Below are positions 51,797 to 61,976 of a stretch of 64,000 nucleotides of DNA, piece by piece. Source of the DNA: Bacteroidetes bacterium 47-18 (GTDB taxonomy: Bacteria; Bacteroidota; Bacteroidia; Chitinophagales; Chitinophagaceae); contig MKSF01000012.1 of the NCBI GenBank assembly GCA_001897155.1, positions 45,422 to 109,421 on the forward strand, read 5' to 3'. Each line of letters opens with the position of its first letter. The first letter of the stretch is position 1. The translations under genes and the position numbers were made by a program. The notes below the pieces were generated by a model, which was not told where the DNA came from, searched no databases, and saw nothing but the letters and a program-made list of their open reading frames with translations.

Positions 51797-54427
51797 ATGG
51801 AACTCAGTAAAAATTACGAATCGCAGGCGGCAGAGCAGAAATGGTACAGCCATTGGATGAACCGGGGATATTTTCACAGTACCCCGGACGAAAGACCATC
51901 CTATTCCATCGTTATTCCCCCCCCCAATGTAACAGGTTTGCTGCATATGGGACACGCTTTGAACAATACGGTACAGGATATCCTGATCCGCCGGGCCCGT
52001 ATGCAGGGCTATAATACCTGCTGGGTGCCAGGCACCGACCACGCTTCTATCGCCACCGAAGCCAAGGTAGTGAATATGCTGAAAGAACGGGGCATTGATA
52101 AGAACTCCCTGACCCGGGAAGAGTTTCTGAAATATGCCTGGGAATGGAAAGAAGAGTATGGAGGCATTATCCTTCAGCAACTAAAAAAATTAGGCTGCTC
52201 CCTGGACTGGGACAGAACGAAGTTTACACTGGACGATGATTACTATAAAGCGGTGATCCACGTCTTTATTGACCTGTACAAAAAAGGATTTATCTATCGC
52301 GGTGCTAAAATGATCAACTGGGATCCCCAGGCTAAAACAGCACTGAGCGATGAAGAGGTTATCTTTAAAGATACCAATTCCAAGCTGACCTATGTACGCT
52401 ACCGGATAGAAGATACTGAAGAATATATTACCATTGCCACCGTACGCCCCGAAACCATCCTGGGAGACACGGCTATCTGTGTGCATCCTGAAGATCCGCG
52501 CTATGCCCATCTGAAAGGGAAACGCGCCATTGTTCCGCTGGTAAACAGGAGCATCCCTGTCATTTTTGATGATTATATTGATATGGAGTTCGGTACAGGC
52601 GCCCTGAAAGTAACACCGGCCCATGATACCAATGACAACGTCCTGGGGCAGAAGCACGGACTGGAAGTAATAGATATCTTGAATGAAGACGGCACTTTAA
52701 GTGAGGCCGCTGCCATGTTTGTGGGTGAAGACCGGTTCATTGTCCGTAAGAAAATAGTGGAAGCGCTTAAGGAAAGCGGCAATTTCGTAAAGCAGGAAGA
52801 TTATAAGAACCAGGTAGGCTATTCAGAAAGGACCAATGTTGCCATAGAGCCACGTATCTCTATGCAATGGTGGTGTAACATGGAAAAGCTGGCAGAACCT
52901 GCCCTGGCCGCTGTAATGGAAGAGCAGATCAGGTTCTTCCCGGAAAAATTCAAAAACCTGTACCGTCACTGGATGACCAATATCAAGGACTGGTGCGTAA
53001 GCCGTCAGCTATGGTGGGGACAGCGTATTCCCGCCTGGTATGATAAGAACAATAATATCTATGTAGGTGAAACATTTGAAGAGGCCGCAGCACAATATAT
53101 AGAGCAGTTCGGAGGGACAATGGAAGAGGCCGCAACCTTATTGTGCCAGGAAAGCGATGTACTGGATACATGGTTCTCCTCCTGGCTGTGGCCTATGCAG
53201 GTGTTTGGCTGGAACGGTAATCCTGACAGTGAAGAGCTGAACTATTACTACCCTACCAAAACACTGGTTACCGGTCCGGACATTATCTTTTTCTGGGTTG
53301 CCCGGATGGTAATGGCAGGCTATGAATACAAAGGTATGAAACCGTTTGACCAGGTGTATTTTACGGGCATTGTAAGAGACAAGCAGGGCCGTAAGATGAG
53401 CAAGCAACTGGGCAACTCTCCCGACCTGCTAAAAATGATAGATGATCATGGCGCAGATACCGTACGCTTTTCCGTGCTGATATCTTCTCCTGCGGGCAAT
53501 GATATCTTATTTGATGAGGCATTCCTGGAACAAGGCAGGAATTTTATCAATAAAATGTGGAATGCCCTGAAGCTGGTAAAAATGTGGGAAGCCCGGGTGG
53601 ATACTGCTGCTCCGGCAGGCGAAGCCGCAACATTTGCAATACAATGGCTGGGTAACCGGATCAAAGAAGTACGCAATAACCTGGAGTCCGACTTTTCCGG
53701 CTTCCGCCTGAGCGAAGCGTTAAAAGCCATCTATTCCCTGATCTGGGATGACTTCTGCTCCTGGTACCTGGAATGGGTAAAGCCCGGGTTTGAGCAACCG
53801 GTCAGCAAAGCGGTATATGATGCTACCATAGTACATTTTGAATCATTGCTACAATTATTACACCCGTTCATGCCGTTTGTAACAGAGGAGATCTATCATC
53901 TGTTAAAAGCACAAGATGAAGATTTAATCAATAAGCAATTACCAACGGACAATACGGTTGATAAGACCATCACTGCCAATGGCGCTTTACTGCAGCAGCT
54001 GATCAGCAGCATACGTGATGTAAGGAACAAAAACCAGATCAAGCCTAAAGAAACTATCAGCATTTGTGTGGATACGCAAAATGAAGATTTTTATACGGCC
54101 GTAGGCACTATTTTACAGGGCCAGGTCAATGCAGAGGCGCTGCATATCGTGAAGGAGCCGGTAGCCGGTGCCATTGCCGCGGTGATAGGCACAGAAAAGC
54201 TGTATATCCAGTCCAATGCAGCAGTTGACCTGGATGCCCAAAAGGCCAAGATGGAAGAAGAGCTGAAATATCTGCAGGGCTTCCTGGTAAGCGTGGAGAA
54301 GAAGCTTAGCAATGAAAAATTCGTAGCCAACGCCAAACCGGAGATCATAGAAAATGAACGCAGGAAAAAAGCCGATGCCGAGGCCAAGATCAAAACGCTT
54401 GAAGAAAGCCTGGCTAACCTGGTATAG
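51797..54427 (+). CDS. valS: valyl-tRNA synthetase
   Basis: 876 residues, full length. Class I motifs are PPPNVTGLLHMGHAL (HIGH type) and GRKMSKQLGNSPD (KMSKS type). The editing domain has TVRPETILGDTAICVHP and the GTGALKVTPAHD block; the anticodon-binding domain and a C-terminal coiled coil (about 810-874, ELKYLQGFLVSVEKKLSNE) are present. It charges tRNA-Val and edits Thr. A palindromic terminator follows. Confidence 0.98.
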   Translation: MELSKNYESQAAEQKWYSHWMNRGYFHSTPDERPSYSIVIPPPNVTGLLHMGHALNNTVQDILIRRARMQGYNTCWVPGTDHASIATEAKVVNMLKERGIDKNSLTREEFLKYAWEWKEEYGGIILQQLKKLGCSLDWDRTKFTLDDDYYKAVIHVFIDLYKKGFIYRGAKMINWDPQAKTALSDEEVIFKDTNSKLTYVRYRIEDTEEYITIATVRPETILGDTAICVHPEDPRYAHLKGKRAIVPLVNRSIPVIFDDYIDMEFGTGALKVTPAHDTNDNVLGQKHGLEVIDILNEDGTLSEAAAMFVGEDRFIVRKKIVEALKESGNFVKQEDYKNQVGYSERTNVAIEPRISMQWWCNMEKLAEPALAAVMEEQIRFFPEKFKNLYRHWMTNIKDWCVSRQLWWGQRIPAWYDKNNNIYVGETFEEAAAQYIEQFGGTMEEAATLLCQESDVLDTWFSSWLWPMQVFGWNGNPDSEELNYYYPTKTLVTGPDIIFFWVARMVMAGYEYKGMKPFDQVYFTGIVRDKQGRKMSKQLGNSPDLLKMIDDHGADTVRFSVLISSPAGNDILFDEAFLEQGRNFINKMWNALKLVKMWEARVDTAAPAGEAATFAIQWLGNRIKEVRNNLESDFSGFRLSEALKAIYSLIWDDFCSWYLEWVKPGFEQPVSKAVYDATIVHFESLLQLLHPFMPFVTEEIYHLLKAQDEDLINKQLPTDNTVDKTITANGALLQQLISSIRDVRNKNQIKPKETISICVDTQNEDFYTAVGTILQGQVNAEALHIVKEPVAGAIAAVIGTEKLYIQSNAAVDLDAQKAKMEEELKYLQGFLVSVEKKLSNEKFVANAKPEIIENERRKKADAEAKIKTLEESLANLV

Positions 54428-54454
54428 TTTTTCTTTCACGGCATATATATTTTC

Positions 54455-54484
54455 AAGACGCGATTAATCGCGTCTTTTTTTATC
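54455..54484 (+). terminator. terminator of valS
   Basis: The 22-base perfect palindrome AAGACGCGATT/AATCGCGTCTT (54455-54476) is followed by a run of T. It lies 28 bases past the stop. Confidence 0.8.
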
Positions 54485-54631
54485 CAGGATAATTCCTGAC
54501 AACAACTATGCGTCCTTAAACTTTCAGTGTCAAAAATATTCTAAAAGGCAGGCAGTACGGGTAGAAAATTGCGTTTATCTGTACTTCCGGCCTTTTTTTT
54601 GCATAAATTAGCATCAGAAAACAGAATTCTT

Positions 54632-55120
54632 ATGACGTCTAAAAAGCTGATAGGACTATTAGGTATCATTGCGGCAGGCACATTATGGGTACAGGCACAG
54701 GCCACCAGAAAAGCCCCTGTTCAGAAAAACAGGATACACTACAATATCCAGTTGGGTAAGGCGCCTGCTGATTTTACCTTTGTATCGGTACGTCAGTTTG
54801 ATTCGATCATAGGCCTGCCCTTACACTTAAGGGACAGTACCGGCAATATGTACGAAGCTACCGCTTTTGAGGTCATCTATTCCGAATGGGGCTTATTTGA
54901 GGACAGTACCGGCAGGGAACGGATAATGACGGAATATTACAATATGAATGTCCTGGGCTCCAAGATGCCCGGCTACTTTCAGAAACAGCTTACCGGTATG
55001 GCCAAAGTAGGAGACACCCTTACATTCCAGAATGTCTGGGCAGAAAAAAAAGATGCTACGGGAACAAAGACCATTGTCAACGAAGCATCTTCTAAAAAAT
55101 ATATTATCAACTCCAGGTAA
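54632..55120 (+). CDS. small exported protein of unknown function (possibly GldM-C-like)
   Basis: 162 residues from the ATG at 54632 (MTSKKLIGLLG), which gives a clean signal peptide ending near VQAQ; the frame is open further upstream without signal character. The mature part has FTFVSVRQFDSIIGLPLHL, ATAFEVIYSEWGLF, and KVGDTLTFQNVWAEKKDATG. The last segment resembles the end of GldM (a glycine-led strand, then a FENIKAxGPDG-like motif), but this is weak. It ends 6 bases from the convergent pyrH stop. Confidence 0.65.
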   Translation: MTSKKLIGLLGIIAAGTLWVQAQATRKAPVQKNRIHYNIQLGKAPADFTFVSVRQFDSIIGLPLHLRDSTGNMYEATAFEVIYSEWGLFEDSTGRERIMTEYYNMNVLGSKMPGYFQKQLTGMAKVGDTLTFQNVWAEKKDATGTKTIVNEASSKKYIINSR

Positions 55121-55126
55121 GAGCGG

Positions 55127-55837
55127 TTACTTTACAATTGTTCCTACCGGCTTTCCGGAAATCACGTCCAGCAGATTACCCTTTTTATTGGCATTGAAAA
55201 CAATGATGGGCAGCTTATTCTCCTTACAGAGGGTGAATGCGGTCATATCCATGATATTCAGCCCTTGCTGGATAGCATCATCATAGGTAAGCTGATCGTA
55301 CTTCACGGCCTGGGTATCCTTTTCCGGGTCGGCAGAATAAATGCCATCTACCCGGGTACCTTTAAGGATCAGGTCTGCATTGATCTCTATCGCTCTCAGG
55401 GATCCGGCGGTATCTGTCGTAAAATAAGGATTGCCGGTACCGGCTCCAAAGATCACAACACGGCCCTTTTCAAGGTGCCTGATAGCGCGCCTGCGGATAT
55501 ACGGCTCAGCCACCTGGTCCATCTCTATAGCGCTCTGCAGCCTGGTCTTCACTCCGATCTTTTCCAGGGAGGCCTGCAGCGCCATACCATTAATAACAGT
55601 GGCAAGCATGCCCATATAATCTCCGTGGGCTCTTTCGATCCCGGTTTCAGATTCATTCATGCCCCTGTAGATATTACCACCACCTATCACTACGGCTACC
55701 TGTACTCCTAATTCGGTAACTGATCTGATATCTTCTGCATAATGGGACAGCATTTTAGGGTCTAAGCCATAATTTCTCTCTCCCATTAAAGACTCTCCGG
55801 AGAGCTTTAAGAGAATTCTGTTATATTTTGGTAGCAT
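55127..55837 (-). CDS. pyrH: UMP kinase
   Basis: 236 residues from the ATG at 55837 ([19 protein letters not shown]); the frame is open 24 codons upstream but only this start gives the family N-terminus. Motifs are the phosphate loop [56 protein letters not shown] and [15 protein letters not shown]. It makes UDP from UMP and ATP, usually as a hexamer regulated by UTP and GTP. It is not next to tsf or frr here. Confidence 0.96.
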   Translation of the reverse strand: MLPKYNRILLKLSGESLMGERNYGLDPKMLSHYAEDIRSVTELGVQVAVVIGGGNIYRGMNESETGIERAHGDYMGMLATVINGMALQASLEKIGVKTRLQSAIEMDQVAEPYIRRRAIRHLEKGRVVIFGAGTGNPYFTTDTAGSLRAIEINADLILKGTRVDGIYSADPEKDTQAVKYDQLTYDDAIQQGLNIMDMTAFTLCKENKLPIIVFNANKKGNLLDVISGKPVGTIVK

Positions 55838-56086
55838 AATTTGTGAGTGGATTTTTATTTGACACTGCAAAACAACAAAAAAATCAATGAATTTTAAAAC
55901 TAAAGTCAATTATTCGATACCCGGGCATATCTTCCTGTCCCTCCCTGCTCATACATCGGCCGGCATTGGGTGCTCTTCCTGCAAGCCGGCGATAGCCCAT
56001 CCCGGGGAAAACAATGACCATTCGCTCCGGAGAAGGCTTCCTTAAATATAAAAATGTTAATAGATGCCTAAGAGTCCAGAATATCG

Positions 56087-56126
56087 CAGCGGGGTGCTGC
56101 TCCCCGGTAGGAGCGGCACCCCGCTG
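56087..56126 (-). terminator. terminator after the YtxH-like gene
   Basis: Arms CAGCGGGGTGC and GCACCCCGCTG plus an inner GCTCC/GGAGC stem make a 17-bp hairpin with one wobble around CCGGTA. It lies just past the stop of the minus-strand gene ending at 56178. The rest of 55910-56177 shows no gene. Confidence 0.7.
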
Positions 56127-56177
56127 TTGTGGCAATTGAATGGCCCGGTGATCCAGGCAACATTAAAAGCCCGGGTA

Positions 56178-56444
56178 TTACTGTATTTTGTTCTTGATCT
56201 TGTCCAGCATACGGATCAGTTGAGCGCGCATTTCATCCGTTATTTCCGCCGACCGGTCCTCCAGGGTAGCCAGCAGATCCTGCATTTCTTTTTCTTTTAA
56301 CCCGAACATATGATCAATCTGATCTTTGATATCACAACAGGTATCCTTCAATTTCGCCCTTGTTGTACTGCCTTTATCCGGCGCAAACAAAACACCCAGT
56401 ATCGCCCCGGATATAACACCGGATAGGAACTTATTACATCTCAT
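56178..56444 (-). CDS. YtxH-like small membrane-associated protein
   Basis: 88 residues. The N-terminus KFLSGVISGAILGVLFAPDKGSTTRAKL is the YtxH/gas-vesicle-P-like signature: a short Gly-rich hydrophobic helix followed by LFAPDKG. The rest is an amphipathic, charged helix. Proteins of this group are often stress-induced; function is not established. Monocistronic. Confidence 0.85.
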   Translation of the reverse strand: MRCNKFLSGVISGAILGVLFAPDKGSTTRAKLKDTCCDIKDQIDHMFGLKEKEMQDLLATLEDRSAEITDEMRAQLIRMLDKIKNKIQ

Positions 56445-56624
56445 AATTCAAAAGTATTTATTGCCTTTAAAAGTAACTAAACACATTCGGTATCCATATT
56501 GTTGCAAAACCTGCTAAAATATATAAACTTTAACTTTAAAGTTCTGGTGGAAGACCCGTAAAAATTCTGGGATAAAGGTTATTTTTGGATTTAATTTCAG
56601 AGCATCTTAAGCGCAGCCGTAAGT

Positions 56625-59465
56625 ATGAGCAAAGCATCCAGAAAATCAACTCCCCAGCCGGTACAGCAGGACATAGTGGTACAGGGAGCCAGAATGCACA
56701 ATTTAAAAAACATTGATGTACGATTTCCCAAAAATAAGTTTATAGTAGTGACCGGAGTTTCAGGATCCGGCAAATCTTCGCTGACCATGGACACCCTGTT
56801 CGCGGAAGGACAGCGAAGGTACGCGGAGAGCCTCAGCTCCTATGCCCGTCAGTTCCTGATGCGCATGGACAAGCCGGATGTAGACTTTATTCATAATGTG
56901 TGCCCGGCCATTGCAATAGAGCAGAAGGTAACGACCCGCACTCCGCGGTCTACTGTAGGCTCTATGACAGAAATACAGGACTACCTGAGGCTGCTCTTCG
57001 CACGTGTGGGGATTACCTACAGCCCGGTCTCCGGCAAGGTGGTCAAAAAAGATGAAGTAGCAGACGTTGCAGATATCATTCAGAAGCTGGAGCAGGGCAC
57101 GAGGATATATATTACGGCGCCGTTCACGCTATGGAATGGCAGGAACCTGAAAGAAGAAGCGGACATACTGATGCAGAAAGGCTTCACCCGGCTGGCATGG
57201 TACAGTGCGGACAGGCTGAAAATAATAGACCTGGAAGATCTGCTCGGGGATGAAGGGCTGCAGATCGCCATGGAAAACGATCTTATAAACATCCGCATAC
57301 TGATAGACCGCCTTGTTGCCAAAGCAGTATGGGAAGAGGATGAGCTGCACCGGGTAGCCGACAGCATACAAACCGCCTTTTACGAGAGCAACGGCAGTTG
57401 CAGCCTGGGCATACAGCACCAGGAAGGATTACAATGGGAACACTTCAACAATAAATTTGAAGCGGACGGCATGGTATTTGAAGTGCCTACCCCTAACTTT
57501 TTTTCATTCAACAATCCCTATGGGGCCTGTCCCACCTGCGAAGGATTCGGCAAAGTACTGGGCATAGATCTGGACCTGGTCATTCCTGACAGGACCAAAA
57601 GCGTCTATGAGGATGCTGTGGTATGCTGGAAAGGCGAAAAGATGAGCGAATGGAAAAACGAATTTATAAAGAAAGAAGGCAGGAAAGGATTTCCGATCCA
57701 TCGCCCGGTGAATAAATTATCCGCAGCGGAGTTTGCCCTGCTTAAGGCATGGATAGATGATTTTTTCCGTATGGTGGAAGAAAATATCTATAAGGTGCAA
57801 TACCGCGTGATGCAGGCAAGATACCGCGGCAAGACCACCTGCCCCGCCTGCGGGGGCGCCCGGCTCCGTAAAGACGCACTCTATGTGAAAGTAGGCGGCA
57901 ATGATATCGCCTCCTTGTCCAACCTGCCGACCGACCAGCTGTACCAATGGCTTAAAGACCTGCAACTGTCTGATTACCAAAGGAAAATAGCCTATCGTAT
58001 TCTGATCGAGCTGGAACAACGATTAAGTACCCTGCTGGATGTGGGATTGGGATACCTGACCATGGACAGGCTGGCCAATACCCTTTCCGGGGGAGAAAGC
58101 CAACGGATACAGCTCACTAAATTCCTGGGAAGCAACCTTACGGATTCATTATACATCCTGGATGAGCCCAGCATAGGTCTGCACCCCCGGGATACAGACA
58201 GGCTGATCGAAGTATTGAAAAAATTAAGAGATCTGAATAATACCGTGGTGGTCGTAGAGCATGATGAAATGATGATGGAAACAGCAGACCATATCATAGA
58301 CATGGGTCCCCTGGCAGCCCACCTGGGAGGTGAGGTCATCGCAACAGGTACCTATGACGAGCTGATCCGGAATGAGAACTCCCTTACGGGCCAATATTTA
58401 TCCGGAAAGCTGCAGATCAGCACTTCAAAAAAACCGGAATTCCCCAGGCACCCGTCTTTTATAAGGCTGGAAGGCTGCCACCAGCACAATCTGAAAAATA
58501 TAGATGTATCCTTTCCGCTCAATACGCTCTGCGTAGTGACAGGTGTAAGCGGAAGCGGCAAAACCACCCTGGTAAAGGGTACGCTTTATCCTGCGCTTAT
58601 GCGCCATCTCGGCCTGGGAGGAGATCGTCCCGGCGCGCATACCGCGCTCAGCGGCGATATCAATGATATTTCCATGGTGGAGCTGATAGACCAGAATCCT
58701 ATCGGAAAATCCTCCAGGAGCAACCCTGTGACCTATATCAAGGCTTATGACGAGATCAGGTCCTTATTCGCATCGCAGAAAATGGCAAAAATGAGAGGCC
58801 TGGACAGCAAGCACTTCAGCTTCAATACGGATGGCGGCAGGTGTGATAATTGTAAAGGGGAAGGAGAAGTGATCGTTTCCATGCAGTTCCTGGCAGATGT
58901 ACACCTGGAGTGTGAGGTCTGTAAAGGCAGGCGCTTTAAAGAGGAAGTGCTGGAAATCGTTTACAGGGATAAAAATATATATGATGTGCTGAACATGAGC
59001 GTAGATGAAGCCATTGCGTTCTTCTCAGATAAAAAAAGCGTGCAGGCCAGGCTACAGCCCCTCCAGGATGTAGGTCTCGGCTACATTAAATTGGGACAAA
59101 GCTCCAGTACCCTATCCGGCGGGGAAGCGCAAAGGGTAAAGCTGGCTTCTTACCTGGGCAAATCCGGGGCCAGGGACAAGATCCTGTTCATCTTCGATGA
59201 GCCCACTACCGGTCTGCACTTCCACGATATCAGCAAGCTGCTTAATTCTTTTTATGCGCTTATCGAGAACGGGCATTCTGTTATTGTAATAGAGCATAAC
59301 ACTGCGGTCATCCGGAATGCACAATGGATAACCGATATAGGACCCGAAGGAGGCGAAGGCGGAGGGCAACTGGTATATGAAGGAAAACCGGAGGGGCTGA
59401 AGTCCGCAAAAACGAGCATCACAAGGAAATACATATCTTTTTCATCAACAAAAAAAAGTGTATAA
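56625..59465 (+). CDS. uvrA: excinuclease ABC subunit A (UvrA)
   Basis: 946 residues, full length. Two ABC ATPase halves have Walker A GVSGSGKSS and GVSGSGKTT, signatures LSGGESQRIQL and LSGGEAQRVKLA, and Walker B ILDEPSIGLHP and FDEPTTGLHF. Zinc-finger cysteines appear in GACPTCEGFG/CPACGGARLR and in GRCDNCKGEGEV/CEVCKGRRF. It finds bulky DNA damage and loads UvrB. It may cooperate with the ATL protein at 37.7 kb. A second, divergent UvrA may exist elsewhere. A probable -7 box TATTTTTG lies at 56580-56587. Confidence 0.96.
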   Translation: MSKASRKSTPQPVQQDIVVQGARMHNLKNIDVRFPKNKFIVVTGVSGSGKSSLTMDTLFAEGQRRYAESLSSYARQFLMRMDKPDVDFIHNVCPAIAIEQKVTTRTPRSTVGSMTEIQDYLRLLFARVGITYSPVSGKVVKKDEVADVADIIQKLEQGTRIYITAPFTLWNGRNLKEEADILMQKGFTRLAWYSADRLKIIDLEDLLGDEGLQIAMENDLINIRILIDRLVAKAVWEEDELHRVADSIQTAFYESNGSCSLGIQHQEGLQWEHFNNKFEADGMVFEVPTPNFFSFNNPYGACPTCEGFGKVLGIDLDLVIPDRTKSVYEDAVVCWKGEKMSEWKNEFIKKEGRKGFPIHRPVNKLSAAEFALLKAWIDDFFRMVEENIYKVQYRVMQARYRGKTTCPACGGARLRKDALYVKVGGNDIASLSNLPTDQLYQWLKDLQLSDYQRKIAYRILIELEQRLSTLLDVGLGYLTMDRLANTLSGGESQRIQLTKFLGSNLTDSLYILDEPSIGLHPRDTDRLIEVLKKLRDLNNTVVVVEHDEMMMETADHIIDMGPLAAHLGGEVIATGTYDELIRNENSLTGQYLSGKLQISTSKKPEFPRHPSFIRLEGCHQHNLKNIDVSFPLNTLCVVTGVSGSGKTTLVKGTLYPALMRHLGLGGDRPGAHTALSGDINDISMVELIDQNPIGKSSRSNPVTYIKAYDEIRSLFASQKMAKMRGLDSKHFSFNTDGGRCDNCKGEGEVIVSMQFLADVHLECEVCKGRRFKEEVLEIVYRDKNIYDVLNMSVDEAIAFFSDKKSVQARLQPLQDVGLGYIKLGQSSSTLSGGEAQRVKLASYLGKSGARDKILFIFDEPTTGLHFHDISKLLNSFYALIENGHSVIVIEHNTAVIRNAQWITDIGPEGGEGGGQLVYEGKPEGLKSAKTSITRKYISFSSTKKSV

Positions 59466-59603
59466 ATATTGCCCTGATTAATATTTTGACTATCTTTAAC
59501 TCCGTTTATTTGGTAATTTGGATGTTAATTGGTGGGGTTCCCAACCTTTGACATTCATCTGACGTCTTTATAATATAAGCAAACGATATAATTGATATTT
59601 TAT

Positions 59604-61850
59604 ATGAAAAAAGTATTACCCGTTTTACTGCTATTCTCGGTATTTGCGTTCAAACTGGCGGCCCAGGTACCTTCACACTTAGGATATCTGTTATCAGCTC
59701 CCATCGATACTGCCGGATGGACCTTCTCCAGTACAGTACGCTTTGATGGCCCGGGCCAGGATGAGATCGTGCTGGTTGAAAGAGCAAACGAGGTAGGATA
59801 TGTTTTCTACCAGCAGCCCCAGCAGATATTCTTCTGTGATTCCACGGTTGTCGAATTCGAGGTAAAAATTGAGGGTGCTTCCAACGGGGGATCCGATGGC
59901 TTCGCATTCTGGGTATTATCTTCCAAGTCAAATAATTACGCAGCCAGCCCGGGATTGGGTATTCCTACCAATTCCACCGGACATGTGTTTCTTGCTGATA
60001 TGTTTGATAATGACAATAACAGCAATAACCCGATCCTGGGGTCCAGATACTTTAATAACCAGAACTATACGGAAGGCTCTACCGTAGGTCAGCTTCCCGG
60101 TAATACAGACCAGTTGAATTCCCCAATAACCACAGGCGTATGGCTGCCGGTAAGACTGGTATATACCTGGGCCGGCGGTACCGTGAACAACGTACAGCTC
60201 ACTGCTACTGTAGGCGGTGGCCTTTGGACAGGTACGGCTTTTGCGACATTGGCCAGCATGAATACCTATTTCGGGATCAGCGCTTCTAACGGAGCAGCCA
60301 ACTTTTCCAAATTATCTATCAGGAACCTTTCCGTTAAGCCTCATGCGCTGCCTCCTGAAACATTAATACCTATTTTGTGTACAGACCAGACCCCGCTGCC
60401 TTATGTATTTCCTAACGGAGGAAATCCCGTATGGTATGACGATATGTTCGATAATACACCAAGCGTGGTAGCTCCGACCATTGATGTAACTACTGCAGAT
60501 ACCAATGATGTGTATGTAGCCTCCAGGGTTATAACTTCCACCGGTATCTGTTACGGCCCCAGAATGAGACTCAGGACCATTGTGCACCAATCACCGCTCA
60601 TTGACTTTGATTTTACCAAAGCAGAAGGCTGCGGAGCTGATACAATTGATTTTAAAAACCTCTCACAGGATGCAGACATCTATTTCTGGGATTTTGGTGA
60701 CGGTACAGATACCTCCGTATTTGAGACCAACCACATATTTGCAGGTGCCGGTGAATACAATGTTGTCTTAAGAGGTCAAAATGATTTCTGTACGGACTCT
60801 ATGGTACAAAAAATAAAATTAGAGAATCCCTTTACTGTCAGTTTCGATATCTCTGCCGATAGCATCTGTCAGAACGGAAGGGTGACATTTAACAATACAA
60901 GTGCCGTAAGCGATAAAAATGGCATTCCTACCTATTGGAAATGGGACTTTGGCACCGCCGACTGGGATACGGTGATCGCCAAAAATCCCCCGGCCAAATG
61001 GTACTATGAACCGGGCTCTTACGAAGTGAAGCTGACTGTGACGAACGGCCTGCCCTGTACCGATAGCTTCTCAAGGATAGTTCGTGTGGATCCTTACCCG
61101 AGCGTGAACTTCACACGTATCGATACGGTTATCTGCCAGGGTGATGCTATTAGCTTCAAAGGAACGGTACAAACAGAAGGACTGGATAACCTTACTTGGA
61201 CATTCAGTGACGGTACACCTAACATCACCAATATGACAGAGTTTAATAAATCTTTCGATATTCCTGGAGTATATGATGTTAACCTGACAGCTATGTACAG
61301 GATATGCCACGATAGCACCTTTAGCAGGAAAGTTGTCGTAAGGACTGTTCCTAACATCAACTTACCTAAAGATACCGTACTTTGCTACCTGGGACAAGGC
61401 TTTGAAGTAGGTGACGCCATCAACGCCACTAATCCTGCAGCTAAATATTTATGGAGCACCGGAGATACCGGTTCGGCCATTACGATCAAACATCACGGTA
61501 CTTATAAGGCCACTGTTACAATTGACGGTTGTTCCGGTTCCGATGAGATCACCGTGAGCAAGGATTGCTACATCAACATTCCTAACGCCTTCTCTCCGGA
61601 TGGGGATGGACTGAATGATTACTTCTTCCCTCGTAATATGAGCGAACAAAGTATCAGGGAATTCAAAATGCAGATATACAACCGTTATGGTCAGGTGGTA
61701 TTTGAAACTACCAACGCGGAAGGACGTGGATGGGACGGAAGGTTAAATGGAGTAGAGCAGCCGTTCGGAGTATATGTATATACGATAGAGGTGACCTTTA
61801 CAAATGGCGCCAACGAATCTTACTCAGGTAATGTAACGCTTCTAAGATAA
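59604..61850 (+). CDS. secreted lectin-like/PKD protein with T9SS type B (CHU_C) sorting domain
   Basis: 748 residues from MKKVLPVLLLFSV (59604), giving a clean signal peptide ending near KLAAQ; ATG 59592 is also in frame. The N-terminal 230 residues look like an L-type/legume lectin sandwich (SDGFAFWVLS, VFLADMFDNDNN, GVWLPVRLVYTW, FGISASNG). PKD-like domains follow (FWDFGDGTDTS, WKWDFGTADWD and LTWTFSDGTPN). The last 95 residues are the gliding-motility-associated C-terminal domain: NIPNAFSPDGDGLNDYF...MQIYNRYGQVVFET...YVYTIEVTF. Such proteins are exported by T9SS and may bind glycans at the surface. Confidence 0.92.
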   Translation: MKKVLPVLLLFSVFAFKLAAQVPSHLGYLLSAPIDTAGWTFSSTVRFDGPGQDEIVLVERANEVGYVFYQQPQQIFFCDSTVVEFEVKIEGASNGGSDGFAFWVLSSKSNNYAASPGLGIPTNSTGHVFLADMFDNDNNSNNPILGSRYFNNQNYTEGSTVGQLPGNTDQLNSPITTGVWLPVRLVYTWAGGTVNNVQLTATVGGGLWTGTAFATLASMNTYFGISASNGAANFSKLSIRNLSVKPHALPPETLIPILCTDQTPLPYVFPNGGNPVWYDDMFDNTPSVVAPTIDVTTADTNDVYVASRVITSTGICYGPRMRLRTIVHQSPLIDFDFTKAEGCGADTIDFKNLSQDADIYFWDFGDGTDTSVFETNHIFAGAGEYNVVLRGQNDFCTDSMVQKIKLENPFTVSFDISADSICQNGRVTFNNTSAVSDKNGIPTYWKWDFGTADWDTVIAKNPPAKWYYEPGSYEVKLTVTNGLPCTDSFSRIVRVDPYPSVNFTRIDTVICQGDAISFKGTVQTEGLDNLTWTFSDGTPNITNMTEFNKSFDIPGVYDVNLTAMYRICHDSTFSRKVVVRTVPNINLPKDTVLCYLGQGFEVGDAINATNPAAKYLWSTGDTGSAITIKHHGTYKATVTIDGCSGSDEITVSKDCYINIPNAFSPDGDGLNDYFFPRNMSEQSIREFKMQIYNRYGQVVFETTNAEGRGWDGRLNGVEQPFGVYVYTIEVTFTNGANESYSGNVTLLR

Positions 61851-61878
61851 GATAATCAAATCGTTTCTTTATGATCAG

Positions 61879-61911
61879 CCGGTAGTGATTGACCTCACTA
61901 CCGGTTTTTTT
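61879..61911 (+). terminator. terminator of the T9SS type B protein gene
   Basis: Arms CCGGTAGTGA (61879-61888) and TCACTACCGG (61895-61904) around TTGACC, then seven T. It lies 28 bases past the stop. Confidence 0.85.
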
Positions 61912-61976
61912 ATGCCCTGATCAATTTAATTATTATTTTTACAGTACCCGATTAATCACCGGGAAACAATAGAATT

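Noticed and set aside
51919..51935. Run of nine C as a possible frameshift or phase-variable tract in valS
   Set aside because: It encodes the conserved PPPNVTG motif of valyl-tRNA synthetase and the frame is intact; such a run is expected here.
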